Source: an uncultured Chloroflexales bacterium | GTDB lineage: Bacteria; Chloroflexota; Chloroflexia; Chloroflexales; Chloroflexaceae | DNA length: 32,918 nucleotides | Reading direction: 5' to 3' | NCBI GenBank assembly: GCA_937902315.1 | Contig: CALGUG010000051.1 | Location: forward strand, 1-32,918 | In this document: piece after piece, positions 14,854-23,256 of the stretch | Numbering within the stretch: position 1 is the first letter of the stretch | Layout of the letters: each line of letters begins with the position of its first letter | The notes under the pieces: generated by a model | The model's input: only the letters and a program-made list of their open reading frames with translations | Databases searched by the model: none | What the model was told of the DNA's origin: nothing | Translations under genes and position numbers: made by a program

Positions 14854-15930
14854 CTAGCGGCGCTCCTCTTGCACAAGGCGGATGGCGGCTTTCATATAGC
14901 CGAGGGCGTAGGCGATACCAGCGTGCCAAGGGGCGTCGCATTCCATCAGTGGGGTGTGATCGGGGATCAAAACGCCGTTGAAGCCATTATCGCGTAAAAT
15001 GCGCAGAACGCGGATCATATCGGTGTCGCCCTCGTCGATGAAGGTCTCGTAGTAGTAGGGCACCTTGCCGCGCACATTGCGGAAGTGGACGTAGGCGATC
15101 CGTCCGGTGGCGCTGTAGCGCTCGACCATATCGTAGATGTCGGCGTTGGGGATCTCGGAAAGGGTGCCGATGCAGAACTCCATGGTATTGGCCGGACTAT
15201 TACTTATGTCAAGTAGTCGGCTGTAGCCGTCGCTGGTGTGCACCAAACGTCCGATCCCGCGCAGGGTCGGCATGGGCGGATCGTCGGGGTGCAGAGCGAG
15301 GCGCACGCCAGCCTCTTCGGCGACCGGCAGCATCTCTTCCAAAAAGGCCTCCAAACGCCGCCACATCTCGTCGGAGGAGACAGGAGCGATCGTGCCTTTG
15401 GGGTTTTCGGCGTCGTAAACTTCGGGGTCGATCACCATATTCCAGACCATGCCGTTGGGAATCGGAGGCTGTTCGGGGTTTTCGAAGCCGACCGAGCGGG
15501 CGCCACCGCGCGCGAAGGGGCCTTCGACCCGCCCCCAAACGCCCGCAATGCTGAAGTTATAGCCCATAATCGGGATGCCGACCTCGCCCATGGTGCGAAT
15601 GATCGCCTTGAGGTGTTCGAGCTGTTCGGCACGGCGCGGGCCGTCGAGCAGAATGTCGTACCAATGCTGGGGCGCAAAGTTTTCCAGCGCTTCCAGCTCC
15701 AAGCCTTCGTCGTTGATCATGGCCTTCAGGTTGCGCAAGCCCTGATAGGTCCAGATCGGATCGCCCGGGTTATCGATTCCAAAACCTTGCGACCCTTTGT
15801 CGGCGGTCGAGCCCTTTTGCTCGAACTGTCCCGGCATATGGGCTACAATGTGGGTCGCTCCAGCTTGCCGTGCGAAACGCACATATTCCGGTTTGAACAT
15901 CGAACGGTAGAGTCCCATCCCAAGCTTCAT
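14854..15930 (-). CDS. uxuA: Mannonate dehydratase
   Basis: The 358-residue TIM-barrel enzyme converts D-mannonate to 2-keto-3-deoxygluconate in hexuronate catabolism. Conserved UxuA segments are LALHPDDPPMPTLRGIGR (His214), MEFCIGTLSE (Cys253), IAYVHFRNVRGKVP (His282) and VLIPDHTPLM (Asp324, His325), the metal-binding residues of the family, plus APWHAGIAYALGYMKAA near the end. The length is close to other UxuA proteins. The start has GAGGAG six bases upstream. No other uronate genes (uxaC, kdgK) are adjacent, and the gene is divergent from the 16013 operon with only 82 bases between, so the two may share control. Confidence 0.9.
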   Translation of the reverse strand: MKLGMGLYRSMFKPEYVRFARQAGATHIVAHMPGQFEQKGSTADKGSQGFGIDNPGDPIWTYQGLRNLKAMINDEGLELEALENFAPQHWYDILLDGPRRAEQLEHLKAIIRTMGEVGIPIMGYNFSIAGVWGRVEGPFARGGARSVGFENPEQPPIPNGMVWNMVIDPEVYDAENPKGTIAPVSSDEMWRRLEAFLEEMLPVAEEAGVRLALHPDDPPMPTLRGIGRLVHTSDGYSRLLDISNSPANTMEFCIGTLSEIPNADIYDMVERYSATGRIAYVHFRNVRGKVPYYYETFIDEGDTDMIRVLRILRDNGFNGVLIPDHTPLMECDAPWHAGIAYALGYMKAAIRLVQEERR

Positions 15931-16012
15931 CGCAGGCTCCTCTTTCCATCATTGGCTTCGTGCAAGCTGATTGTACACGAACTAACTCGATCATAGTGCA
16001 AAGGAGAGTTCC

Positions 16013-17008
16013 ATGACCTATCGCAAAATAGTCTTGGCGAAACGCCCGAGCGGCTGGGTGCAAGAAGACGATTTTCGGCTTGAAGAGGAGCCGATCCCTA
16101 CACCGTCAGCCGGCGAAGTGCTGGTTCGAGCCCACTATCTCTCACTCGATCCCTACATGCGCGGCCGTATGAACGCCACCAAAAGCTACGCTGCCTCGGT
16201 CGAGATCGGCGAAGTGATGGTCGGCGAGGTTGTCGGCGAAGTGGTCGCTTCCCAGCACCCCGACTACGCCGTGGGCGAGTTCGTGGCTGGGAGGCTCGGC
16301 TGGCGCGAGTATGGGCTAAGCAAAGGCGACGATCTGCGTAAGGTTGATGCCAGTCGTCTGCCGATCTCGACGGCGCTGGGTGTGGTCGGCATGCCGGGTG
16401 TGACGGCTTGGGTCGGCCTGTTCGAGATCGGCGTGGCTAAGCCGGGCGAGACGGTTGTGGTCTCGGCGGCGGCGGGCGCGGTCGGCAGCGTGGTCGGCCA
16501 GCTGGCCAAAAAGCATGGCTGTCGTGCGATCGGTATCGCGGGCGGGCCAGAGAAGTGTGCCTTCGTTGTCAACGAGCTCGGCTTCGATGCCTGCCTCGAC
16601 TACAAGGCGGGCGACCTCGCCGGACAACTGAGCACCGCTGCTCCCAACGGCGTCGATGTCTACTTTGAAAACGTCGGAGGCGAGATCCTAGAGACGGTCG
16701 TCTCGCAGCTCAACACCTTCGGGCGCATCGCGCTCTGCGGGCAGATCTCACAATACAACGCTAAAGAGCCCTACGGCTTCCGCAACTTGGGCCAGTTGCT
16801 CAGCAAGCGCATCAAGCTGCAGGGCTTTATCGTCGGCGACCATCTGCCGCTCTGGCCCAAGGCCCTAGCCGAGCTGAGCGAGGGCGTGCTGAGCGGACAG
16901 ATCCGCTACCACGAAACGATCGCCGAAGGCCTAGAGAACGCGCCCAAGGCCTTTATCGGCATGCTGAAGGGCGCGAACCTTGGCAAGCAGCTCGTCAAAC
17001 TAATTTAG
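16013..17008 (+). CDS. NADP-dependent medium-chain oxidoreductase (zinc-independent, curA/PTGR-like)
   Basis: A 331-residue MDR protein of the leukotriene-B4-dehydrogenase/CurA-like group, which reduces alpha,beta-unsaturated ketones or aldehydes with NADPH. Seen are DPYMRGRM near residue 45, the nucleotide-binding AAAGAVGSVVGQLAK at ~160, DVYFENVGGEILE, and GRIALCGQISQYN; the structural and catalytic zinc cysteines of alcohol dehydrogenases are absent. The C-terminus ENAPKAFIGMLKGANLGKQL is typical. AGGAGA lies five bases upstream. First gene of a three-gene operon, eight bases before the MBL gene. Confidence 0.88.
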   Translation: MTYRKIVLAKRPSGWVQEDDFRLEEEPIPTPSAGEVLVRAHYLSLDPYMRGRMNATKSYAASVEIGEVMVGEVVGEVVASQHPDYAVGEFVAGRLGWREYGLSKGDDLRKVDASRLPISTALGVVGMPGVTAWVGLFEIGVAKPGETVVVSAAAGAVGSVVGQLAKKHGCRAIGIAGGPEKCAFVVNELGFDACLDYKAGDLAGQLSTAAPNGVDVYFENVGGEILETVVSQLNTFGRIALCGQISQYNAKEPYGFRNLGQLLSKRIKLQGFIVGDHLPLWPKALAELSEGVLSGQIRYHETIAEGLENAPKAFIGMLKGANLGKQLVKLI

Positions 17009-17016
17009 GAGATCGC

Positions 17017-17775
17017 ATGCAGCTCCAACTGATCCGCAACGCATTGATTAAACTCAACTACGCCGGCAAGTGCATCTTGATCGACCCCGACCTAGCACAA
17101 CAGCACGCTCGGCCGTCGTTCACCGGCAAGTCGCCCAACCCGACCGTTGGTTTGCCCTTGCCGATCGAAGAGATCGTCGCTGGCCTCGATCTGATCATCG
17201 TTTCACACCTGCACCGAGACCACTTCGACGCCGTCGATCCGCTGCCCAAAGATCTGCCTCTGATCTGCCAACCGGGCGATCAAGAGCGCATCGCCGAACA
17301 AGGCTTCAAACAGATCGAAGTGCTTGAGAGTGAGCGCGATTGGCAGAGCATTCGGATCACGCGCACGGGCGGCAGCCACGGCCTGGGCGAGGTCGGCACC
17401 TTGATGGGCAAGGTCTCGGGCTTCATCTTGCGCGCGCCCAACGAGCCGACCGTCTATTGGGTCGGCGATAGCGTGCTCTACAACGAGGTCGAGCGCATTC
17501 TCGACAATGTCCAACCCGATGTCGTGATCACCCACTCGTGTGGGGCGCGCTGGCCCGATAGCGCAGGCCAACGCCAGTTGATCGTGATGGATGCCGAGCA
17601 GACCATCGCTGTGGCTCAGCGCCTGCCCAAAGCGACCATCGTCGCCACCCACATGGAGGCGGTTGATCATGCCACCATCAGCCGCGCCGAGCTGCGGGCC
17701 GCCGCCGATGCAGCCGGAATCGCAGCGGAACGTCTGCTCATACCCAACGATGGCGACAGCCTTCAGCTAGCATAA
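17017..17775 (+). CDS. MBL-fold (UlaG-like) metal-dependent hydrolase
   Basis: A 252-residue metallo-beta-lactamase-fold protein. The metal motif HLHRDH is at residues 64-69, later ligands include GGSHG, VGDS and the C-terminal THMEAVDH. The compact layout fits UlaG-like hydrolases, whose substrates are often lactones or phosphodiesters; the one here is unknown. AGGAG precedes the ATG. It lies between the MDR gene (8-base gap) and the aminotransferase gene (10-base gap), so co-transcription is very likely. Confidence 0.85.
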   Translation: MQLQLIRNALIKLNYAGKCILIDPDLAQQHARPSFTGKSPNPTVGLPLPIEEIVAGLDLIIVSHLHRDHFDAVDPLPKDLPLICQPGDQERIAEQGFKQIEVLESERDWQSIRITRTGGSHGLGEVGTLMGKVSGFILRAPNEPTVYWVGDSVLYNEVERILDNVQPDVVITHSCGARWPDSAGQRQLIVMDAEQTIAVAQRLPKATIVATHMEAVDHATISRAELRAAADAAGIAAERLLIPNDGDSLQLA

Positions 17776-17785
17776 GGAAGTTTTT

Positions 17786-18970
17786 ATGACGATCGATCTC
17801 GCGCGCGCTCGACGCGAAACCCCTGGTACAAACACGGTTATTCACTTCAACAACGCGGGCGCCGCGCTGATGCCCCAGCCTGTGCTCGACGCGGTGATGG
17901 GCTACCTTCAAGAAGAGGCACTTTACGGCGGCTACGAGACCGCCAACAAACATAGCGAGCGGCTCGAACGGGGCGTCTATCAAAGCGTGGCCCGCCTGCT
18001 CAACGCTCACCCCGACGAGATCGCCTTTATCGAAAACGCGACCCGCGCTTGGGATATGGCCTTCTACGCCTTCGACTTCAAGCCTGGCGACCGTATTCTG
18101 ACCGCCAAAGCCGAGTACGGCAGCAACTACATCGCCTATCTGCAGGTGTCTAAGCGCACGGGGGCCGTGATCGAGGTGATCCCCAACGACGAACACGGCC
18201 AGCTCGATCTCAAAGCGCTGGGAAACATGCTCGACGAGCGGGTCAAACTGGTGGCGATCACCCACATTCCCACCAACGGCGGCTTGGTCAATCCGGCGGC
18301 GGGCGTGGGCGCCCTGACTCGCGCGGCGGGCGTTCCCTTCCTGCTCGATGCCTGCCAAAGCGTCGGCCAAATGCCGATCGATGTCGAGGCGATCGGCTGC
18401 GATATGCTTTCGGGAACCAGTCGCAAATTCCTACGCGGGCCGCGCGGTATGGGCTTTTTGTATGTACGCCGCGCTTGGATCGAGCGGCTCGAGCCGCCCT
18501 TGCTCGACAACCACGCCGCCACTTGGGTCAGCCGTGATCGGATCGAGATCCGTGGCGACGCCCGTCGCTTCGAGAACTGGGAGTGCAACTTTGCGGGCAA
18601 GTGGGGCATGGGCGCGGCGGTCGACTACGCCCTTGAGTGGGGCATGGACGTGATCTGGAAGCGCATTCAGCAGCTTGCCAGCCTGCTGCGCAGCCGCCTG
18701 CGCGAGATCCCTGGGCTTAGGCTGCGCGACATCGGCGCCCAGCAGTGCGGCATCGTAACCTTCACCATCGACGGCATCGAACCGCCAGAGATCAAACAGC
18801 GCTTAGCCGCCGAGCACATCAACGTCAGCCATTCGACGGTCGCTTCGACCCGCCTCGATATGGAGGAGCGCCAGCTCAGCAGCGTGGTTCGCGCCTCAGT
18901 TCACTACTACAACAGCGAAGAAGAGATCGAGCAACTCGCCCAAGCCCTAGAGCGCATGGTTCGCTCATAA
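17786..18970 (+). CDS. Class V aminotransferase / cysteine-desulfurase-like PLP enzyme
   Basis: A 394-residue fold-type I PLP enzyme. HFNNAGAALMP starts the chain, Asp188 in FLLDACQSVGQ contacts the pyridine nitrogen, and Lys214 in SGTSRKFLRGPRGMGFLYV is the Schiff-base lysine. The C-terminal domain includes VSHSTVASTRLDMEER and RASVHYYNSEEEIEQL, similar to isopenicillin-epimerase/EgtE-like members. The reaction may be transamination, lyase or epimerisation; the sequence does not decide. Last gene of the 16013 operon, ended by the hairpin at 18986. Confidence 0.88.
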   Translation: MTIDLARARRETPGTNTVIHFNNAGAALMPQPVLDAVMGYLQEEALYGGYETANKHSERLERGVYQSVARLLNAHPDEIAFIENATRAWDMAFYAFDFKPGDRILTAKAEYGSNYIAYLQVSKRTGAVIEVIPNDEHGQLDLKALGNMLDERVKLVAITHIPTNGGLVNPAAGVGALTRAAGVPFLLDACQSVGQMPIDVEAIGCDMLSGTSRKFLRGPRGMGFLYVRRAWIERLEPPLLDNHAATWVSRDRIEIRGDARRFENWECNFAGKWGMGAAVDYALEWGMDVIWKRIQQLASLLRSRLREIPGLRLRDIGAQQCGIVTFTIDGIEPPEIKQRLAAEHINVSHSTVASTRLDMEERQLSSVVRASVHYYNSEEEIEQLAQALERMVRS

Positions 18971-18985
18971 ACTTCACCAGAATAG

Positions 18986-19024
18986 AAGATCGTACCCTGA
19001 GCTTGTCGAAGGGTACGATCTTCT
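18986..19024 (+). terminator. Repeat-derived terminator hairpin after the 16013 operon
   Basis: Perfect 14-bp stem (GAAGATCGTACCCT / AGGGTACGATCTTC) around the loop GAGCTTGTCGA, followed by TTGCTC. The centre CCCTGAGCTTGTCGAAGGG is module C, found at several other gaps in the window. Confidence 0.6.
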
Positions 19025-19064
19025 TGCTCAATGTAGTTAGCGGAGAGACCTTTAACCTCCCATT

Positions 19065-19335
19065 CGACTGCTAGCGCGTCCGCCTCCGGCTATCAACAGC
19101 TTGCTCACTACATTCGGGCGCTTCGCCCTCACCCCCCGACCCCCTCTCCCGCGAAGCGGGAGAGGGGGTGCCTGACAACAGCGCCCCACAAGCCATACTC
19201 TGCCCACAAAAACTGTACCTTGCCCTTCGACAAGCTCACCAACCAAGCTTGTTGAACTACAGGAACTGCCTGCCGAAGGGTACGGCGCTCCATTTGCAAA
19301 AATCCCTCTGTGTCTCCGTGCCTCGTGTGGTAAAA
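19065..19335 (+). repeat. Composite repeat A-B-C-D, copy 1
   Basis: Module A (AGCGCGTCCGCCTCCGGCTA, 19073-19092) is followed by TCAACAGCTTGCTCACTACA, module B (19125-19169), TGCCTGACAACAG, module C (near 19214) and module D (CATTTGCAAAAATCCCTCTG, then CCTCGTGTGG). The same modules and linkers occur inverted at 27420-27580 and direct at 30676-30905. Confidence 0.7.
19073..19092 (+). repeat. Dispersed 20-nt repeat module A, copy 6
   Basis: AGCGCGTCCGCCTCCGGCTA, within the composite repeat at 19065; preceded by CATTCGACTGCT. Confidence 0.8.
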
Positions 19336-19399
19336 AGCAATGAGGCCCTCTCCCCCGACCCCCCTCTCCCGCAAGCAGCTGAACCAATCTCTTCAAAGA

Positions 19400-19476
19400 C
19401 TCTGTGTCTCCGTGCCTCGTGTGGTAAATTAAAAAAGGTGCCTCGTGTGATGAATTAAAAAAAGCTGCCTCGTGTG
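19400..19476 (+). repeat. Tandem CCTCGTGTGG units
   Basis: Three spaced copies of TGCCTCGTGTGR, each followed by a short A/T-rich stretch, the first preceded by CTCTGTGTCTCCG as in module D at 19300. Confidence 0.6.
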
Positions 19477-19482
19477 GTCTTC

Positions 19483-20703
19483 CTAAAGCGAAAGCCAGAT
19501 AAAGGCCACGATCAAGGTCGAGATCGTGATCGGCACGCCAGCCTTGAAGTAGTCGCCAAAGCGCAAATGTACACCCCAACGCCCGGCGATCTCGGCCACG
19601 ATCAAATTAGCGACCGAGCCGAGCAGAGTGAAGTTGCCCGCCAAAGTCGAAGCCGCCGCCAACATCAGCCAAGCCTGATTCGGGTTGGCAAAGCCCGGGA
19701 TCAAGGTCTGTAACAGTAACACGGCGGGCACATTGCTGATCAAGTTCGAGATCACCGCTGTGATCAGGCCGAAGCTGACCAAGCCCTGCGCCGCGATCGG
19801 CGAGAGATAGTGAAAGAGCACCTCGGTGATTCCGGTCGTCTCGAGGCTGGCCGTCACCACAAATAAGGCCGCGAAGAAGACCAGAATCGGCCAGTCGACC
19901 AGATTCAAAACGCGCTTGGGTTTAAGACGGCGGGTGAAGAGCAGCGCAGCGGCCGCCAAAAAAGAGGCCAACGCCACCGGAACGCCCAACAGAAAGAGCA
20001 CCAACATTACTAAAGTTACTGCGATGCTTTTATACATCAGTGGCAAAATCGGGCGCGAGCGGCTTACATCGGGCACAGCGATCGTCTCGTTGCGAAACTC
20101 TTTCGGATAGAGCAGCACGATCACAAGCCAGCAGATCAGCATGCCGACCAGGGCGATCGGCAGCAGCGCAAGCGTGAAGTCGATATAGCTGATCTTTGAG
20201 GCCGTGCCGACGATCATATTCTGGGGGTTGCCGGTGATGGTGGCGACCGAACCGATATTTGCAGAGGTGGCGAGTGCGATCAGATAGGGGATGGGGTTGC
20301 GCTTGAGCTTCATGGTGATGTCTAAGACGATCGGCGAAAGCATCAAGACAACCGTATCGTTCAGAAAGAGCGCCGACAAAATCGCCGAGGCGCAAATCAA
20401 TAGCGCTAACAAGAGGCGTGGGCTTTTGGCCAAGCGTAAGGTGCGATTGCTCACCAGCGCAAAAAAGCCCGAGAGGTAAAGATAAGCGTTCAAAATCATC
20501 ATGCTGAAGAGCAGCAAGATGGTATCGAGATCGAGGGCGACATAAGCTTCTTCGAGCGTCAGCGCACCACAAGCCAACAACATGGCTGCACCGATCAGAG
20601 TGAGGGTCGTACGATCAACACGCAACCATGGCCAACGTCCGACGGCGATTCCTGCATAGGTCGCCGTAGCGATCACAAGCGTCGCCCAAGCAATAAGCGA
20701 CAT
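19483..20703 (-). CDS. SLC13/ArsB/NhaD-type anion or cation permease
   Basis: A 406-residue polytopic membrane protein with about ten to eleven hydrophobic segments. Two conserved ion-transporter-superfamily signatures are visible: SALFLNDTVVLMLSP with SANIGSVATITGNPQNMIVG in the first half, and SNLISNVPAVLL with LAGNFTLLGSVANLIV in the second, the pseudo-symmetric binding sites. It could move arsenite, dicarboxylate, sulfate or sodium; no ars or citrate genes flank it to decide. The ATG has GAGGTG about seven bases upstream. It is slightly short compared with ~420-residue relatives but appears complete. Confidence 0.85.
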   Translation of the reverse strand: MSLIAWATLVIATATYAGIAVGRWPWLRVDRTTLTLIGAAMLLACGALTLEEAYVALDLDTILLLFSMMILNAYLYLSGFFALVSNRTLRLAKSPRLLLALLICASAILSALFLNDTVVLMLSPIVLDITMKLKRNPIPYLIALATSANIGSVATITGNPQNMIVGTASKISYIDFTLALLPIALVGMLICWLVIVLLYPKEFRNETIAVPDVSRSRPILPLMYKSIAVTLVMLVLFLLGVPVALASFLAAAALLFTRRLKPKRVLNLVDWPILVFFAALFVVTASLETTGITEVLFHYLSPIAAQGLVSFGLITAVISNLISNVPAVLLLQTLIPGFANPNQAWLMLAAASTLAGNFTLLGSVANLIVAEIAGRWGVHLRFGDYFKAGVPITISTLIVAFIWLSL

Positions 20704-20772
20704 GTCCCACCTCGTGTTTAAAAGATCTTTTTGAAAAAAGGTTTTACACTTCTCTGCTTGTAAAGAATAAAA

Positions 20773-20801
20773 AACTCGGTAGGATTTGTTCCTACCGAGT
20801 T
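20773..20801 (-). terminator. Intrinsic terminator of the tRNA-Leu transcript
   Basis: Perfect 12-bp stem (AACTCGGTAGGA / TCCTACCGAGTT) with a 5-base loop, followed on - by TTTTTATTCTTT, eight bases past the CCA end. Confidence 0.85.
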
Positions 20802-20808
20802 CTCAGTT

Positions 20809-20895
20809 TGGTGCCGTGAGTGGGACTTGAACCCACACGGGGTTGCCCCCACTACCCCCTCAAAGTAGCGCGTCTGCCAATTCCGCCACCACGGC
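20809..20895 (-). tRNA. tRNA-Leu, anticodon GAG
   Basis: An 87-nt molecule on -, starting GCCGTGGTGGCGGAATTGGC and ending with encoded CCA. The acceptor arms GCCGTGG and CCACGGC-type pairing, the T arm GTGGGTTCAAGTCCCAC, the long class II variable arm (GTGGGGGCAACCCC) and the anticodon loop TTGAGGG with GAG at 34-36 (stem CTACT/GGTAG) identify it. It has its own strong promoter and terminator, so it is a single-gene unit. Confidence 0.95.
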
Positions 20896-20951
20896 TCTTT
20901 GTTTAGGACTTGTTTATTTATTTTTATTTACTTGTCCCTCACACGTCCGAT

Positions 20952-20980
20952 ATTATAGCAGGCACCCTTCTTTTTGTCAA
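20952..20980 (-). promoter_or_regulatory. Consensus promoter of tRNA-Leu
   Basis: On -, TTGACA (20980-20975), 17 bases, then TGC-TATAAT (20957-20952), a fully consensus sigma70-type promoter with extended -10. The predicted leader before the tRNA is ~50 nt. Confidence 0.85.
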
Positions 20981-21021
20981 ATCGGAGTTTTTAGCTTGTT
21001 CGGCTCGAAACTCCGATTTGA
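20977..21021. terminator. 14-bp inverted repeat overlapping the tRNA promoter
   Basis: TCAAATCGGAGTTT at 20977-20990 and AAACTCCGATTTGA at 21008-21021 pair perfectly with a 17-base loop. It begins eight bases past the stop of the binding-protein gene, as expected for its terminator, but the distal arm contains most of the -35 box of the tRNA promoter. Confidence 0.6.
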
Positions 21022-21028
21022 TATTCTG

Positions 21029-22690
21029 CTATGGTTGTTGGCGTAGGTCGCCTTGGATCTCGCGGGAACTATTGATGAACCAGCGATTCACATTGCGATA
21101 GCGGTCGGACTGTCCGAAGATCAGTGCGCTGCTAGCCAACTGGGTGTTTGTAAAACCTAAACCGCCGAGTTTAGGAGTCGCAGCGTATACATAGAGCGGC
21201 TGATAGAGCGTGATAGCCGGTACCAATTCGATCCAGCGCCGCTGGAAAGCGTGGTATTCATCGGCTCGCAATACCAAGTCGTTTTCTATACGCCCCGCCT
21301 CGATCAATCGATCGAGCGCGTCATCTTGTAAACCGGCGTAGTTTAAGCCGAGATCAGCTTGGGTCGAGTGCCAGAGTTCGAAGATATCGGGATCTGGACC
21401 CAAACCACTGAAGCTGTGGATCGCAACCTCGAAGTCGTGTTCGCGCAAACGTGTGCGCAAACCCGCTGCATCAAGTTGTTCGACCGTTACCGCGACCCCG
21501 ATCTCGCCCCATTGAGCGGCAATCGCTTGGGCGACTTCAATGTGATCGTTCGCGCTATCGGTAATCAACGTCAATGCCAATTGGTTCGATCCATCGGCAT
21601 CTGTATAGCCTAGCTCCGTAAGCGCCCGAAGCGCTGCATTCGGATCGAATGCATACCAGCGAGCTTGCGGATCGTAGGCCCACCAACCCGGAAGGATCGG
21701 TGTATCGAGACGCTGTGCTTGACCTGCTAGATTTTGCTCGATAATCGCATTTTTGTCAAGTCCCTGAGCGAGTGCGCGCCGTAACACTTCATCTTGCAAC
21801 TTTTCGTTGCGCAAATTGAAGGTTAAGGTGGTGTAGCCATCCATAGGCAATGCGTAGGCGAGCGTTGTAGCAGGCAAACGGATACCGCGCAAAACCTGCA
21901 GAGGACTATAGCCTAGACCTTGGATCTCGGCTCGATCGAGCGCCGAAAGCGCCGTCTCTGGCGACGTAAAGAAGCGCAATTCAAGCGTATCGATCAGCGG
22001 CCGCTGAGCGTAGTAGTCAGAGTTCGCTTCTAACAAGGCGCTACGTTCGCTCAGCTCTTTAAGACGATAAGGCCCGCTTCCAATCGGAGCACGATTGAAA
22101 TCCATTGTTGCCCATTCGCTCAACGGCACATCTTGCAACAGATGGGCCGGTAAGATAGGCAAGCGAGCAGCGCTCAAGAAGGGAGCGTAAGGCGCATTTA
22201 ACGTGCAACGAATGGTGAAATCGTCGATTTTATCGACCAGGACCGCGCGCCACAAGCCAGCAAGCGAACTATCGCCCACAAAATCGCGGCTTTGAATCGA
22301 ACGAATAGTGAAAATCACATCGTCGGCGGTCACTTGGCTGCCATCGTGCCACTTCGCATCGTTTCGGATCTGAAATGTATAGACCGTGCCCGTTTCGTCG
22401 ATCGACCAGCTACGTGCCAAGGCAGGCTCTGGCATACCGTCGGCCCCGATCCGAGTCAGACCATCAAAGATCAATGTCGCCAGATCGTAACCAGTTGGAT
22501 TGCTCTGTTGATCGTCGAGCAGCGGATTGATGCGACTAGGAGGCGCACCGATGATACCTTCAACATAATCGCCACCCGCCACGGGGCGCGCGATCGAAGC
22601 AGTTGATAGAGCGAGCGAGCCGAGCAAGCCCGCAATCACCAATGCGCTTACAAGAGCGATAACGATCTGCCAGCGAATACGTCGAGCCAT
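21029..22690 (-). CDS. ABC-transporter substrate-binding protein, family 5 (peptide/nickel type)
   Basis: A 553-residue extracytoplasmic binding protein. An N-terminal membrane segment (~8-30) has no lipobox cysteine, so it is probably membrane-anchored or signal-peptidase-cleaved rather than a lipoprotein. The SBP_bac_5 pattern is clear: NPLLDDQQSN, the LARSWSIDETGTVYTFQIR and KWHDGSQVTADDVIFTI signature near 90-130, and GSGPYRL at ~205. Family members bind oligopeptides, dipeptides, nickel or glycosides. No permease or ATPase gene is adjacent. It lies six bases downstream of secG and is presumably co-transcribed. Confidence 0.9.
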   Translation of the reverse strand: MARRIRWQIVIALVSALVIAGLLGSLALSTASIARPVAGGDYVEGIIGAPPSRINPLLDDQQSNPTGYDLATLIFDGLTRIGADGMPEPALARSWSIDETGTVYTFQIRNDAKWHDGSQVTADDVIFTIRSIQSRDFVGDSSLAGLWRAVLVDKIDDFTIRCTLNAPYAPFLSAARLPILPAHLLQDVPLSEWATMDFNRAPIGSGPYRLKELSERSALLEANSDYYAQRPLIDTLELRFFTSPETALSALDRAEIQGLGYSPLQVLRGIRLPATTLAYALPMDGYTTLTFNLRNEKLQDEVLRRALAQGLDKNAIIEQNLAGQAQRLDTPILPGWWAYDPQARWYAFDPNAALRALTELGYTDADGSNQLALTLITDSANDHIEVAQAIAAQWGEIGVAVTVEQLDAAGLRTRLREHDFEVAIHSFSGLGPDPDIFELWHSTQADLGLNYAGLQDDALDRLIEAGRIENDLVLRADEYHAFQRRWIELVPAITLYQPLYVYAATPKLGGLGFTNTQLASSALIFGQSDRYRNVNRWFINSSREIQGDLRQQP

Positions 22691-22696
22691 GAAACT

Positions 22697-22924
22697 TTAG
22701 ACTGCAGCGCCGAAGATCGGCAGACTGGTGATAAGGGCGAGTAACAAGAAGAGCACAGCTACCACAATAGTTGTCTGGTGGAGCGTCTTTTCAAGACCAC
22801 GCTTTGTTCGATAAACCGAGCTGCTGTCACGATTTTGCATACCGGTGCTGCGAGACTGCAGAGCAACCAGCACCATCAACAGGATACACAGAATGATTTG
22901 GGCAACATAGAGAGCATATTCCAC
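22697..22924 (-). CDS. secG: Preprotein translocase subunit SecG
   Basis: A 75-residue protein with two membrane helices (~5-23 and ~52-72) and the conserved region between them, VALQSRSTGM and RTKRGLEKTLHQTTI, typical of SecG, the accessory subunit of the SecYEG channel. The start is GTG at 22924 with AAGGAG eight bases upstream. The normal SecG size is 70-80 residues. It heads a two-gene operon with the family-5 binding protein, itself an exported protein. Confidence 0.9.
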   Translation of the reverse strand: MEYALYVAQIILCILLMVLVALQSRSTGMQNRDSSSVYRTKRGLEKTLHQTTIVVAVLFLLLALITSLPIFGAAV

Positions 22925-23162
22925 GATGCGTTCTCCTTATACAAGCTAAAGGACTTTTGCCGCATGCAGTATACCATAACAGCACCTCATACGGCGCGTT
23001 TCCCTCATAAACTGCAATCATAGCAGATCCGACCACGTTATTTCTTTTTGGCCTTCGACAGCATGAAACTCAACTATCGTTTGTTGTGCGACATTTCATA
23101 CCGAATCCATTTGATCTCTTTAGCACTCTGGCGGCTTGGTCTCTGCCCCAACGAAGCTCCTT

Positions 23163-23182
23163 ACCGCGTCCGCCTTCGGCTA
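23163..23182 (+). repeat. Dispersed 20-nt repeat module A, copy 7
   Basis: ACCGCGTCCGCCTTCGGCTA, followed by CCAACAGCTCGCCCG. Confidence 0.8.
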
Positions 23183-23256
23183 CCAACAGCTCGCCCGTAA
23201 GCACACTGTCCTAGCTGTGTGCCGAGAGGCCGCCTCAATACACCGATTCAAAAAGA

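Larger units (their letters stand above)
18971..19482. other. Repeat island between the aminotransferase and permease genes
   Basis: No gene seen. In order it holds the module C hairpin, module A (19073), module B (19125), a second module C (19214-19240), module D (19291-19335), a half module B (19344) and three further CCTCGTGTG units up to 19476. The order A-B-C-D is the same as at 30676-30905. Confidence 0.7.

Noticed and set aside
15238..15996. 252-codon frame on + opposite mannonate dehydratase
   Set aside because: Antisense shadow; metal-ligand motifs are all on the minus-strand product.
17203..18370. Frames of 155 and 210 codons on - opposite the MBL and aminotransferase genes
   Set aside because: Both lie wholly or largely inside well-supported + genes and show no motifs.
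19052..19579. 175-codon frame on - and shorter ones in the repeat island
   Set aside because: Composed of translated repeat modules, overlapping the end of the permease gene.
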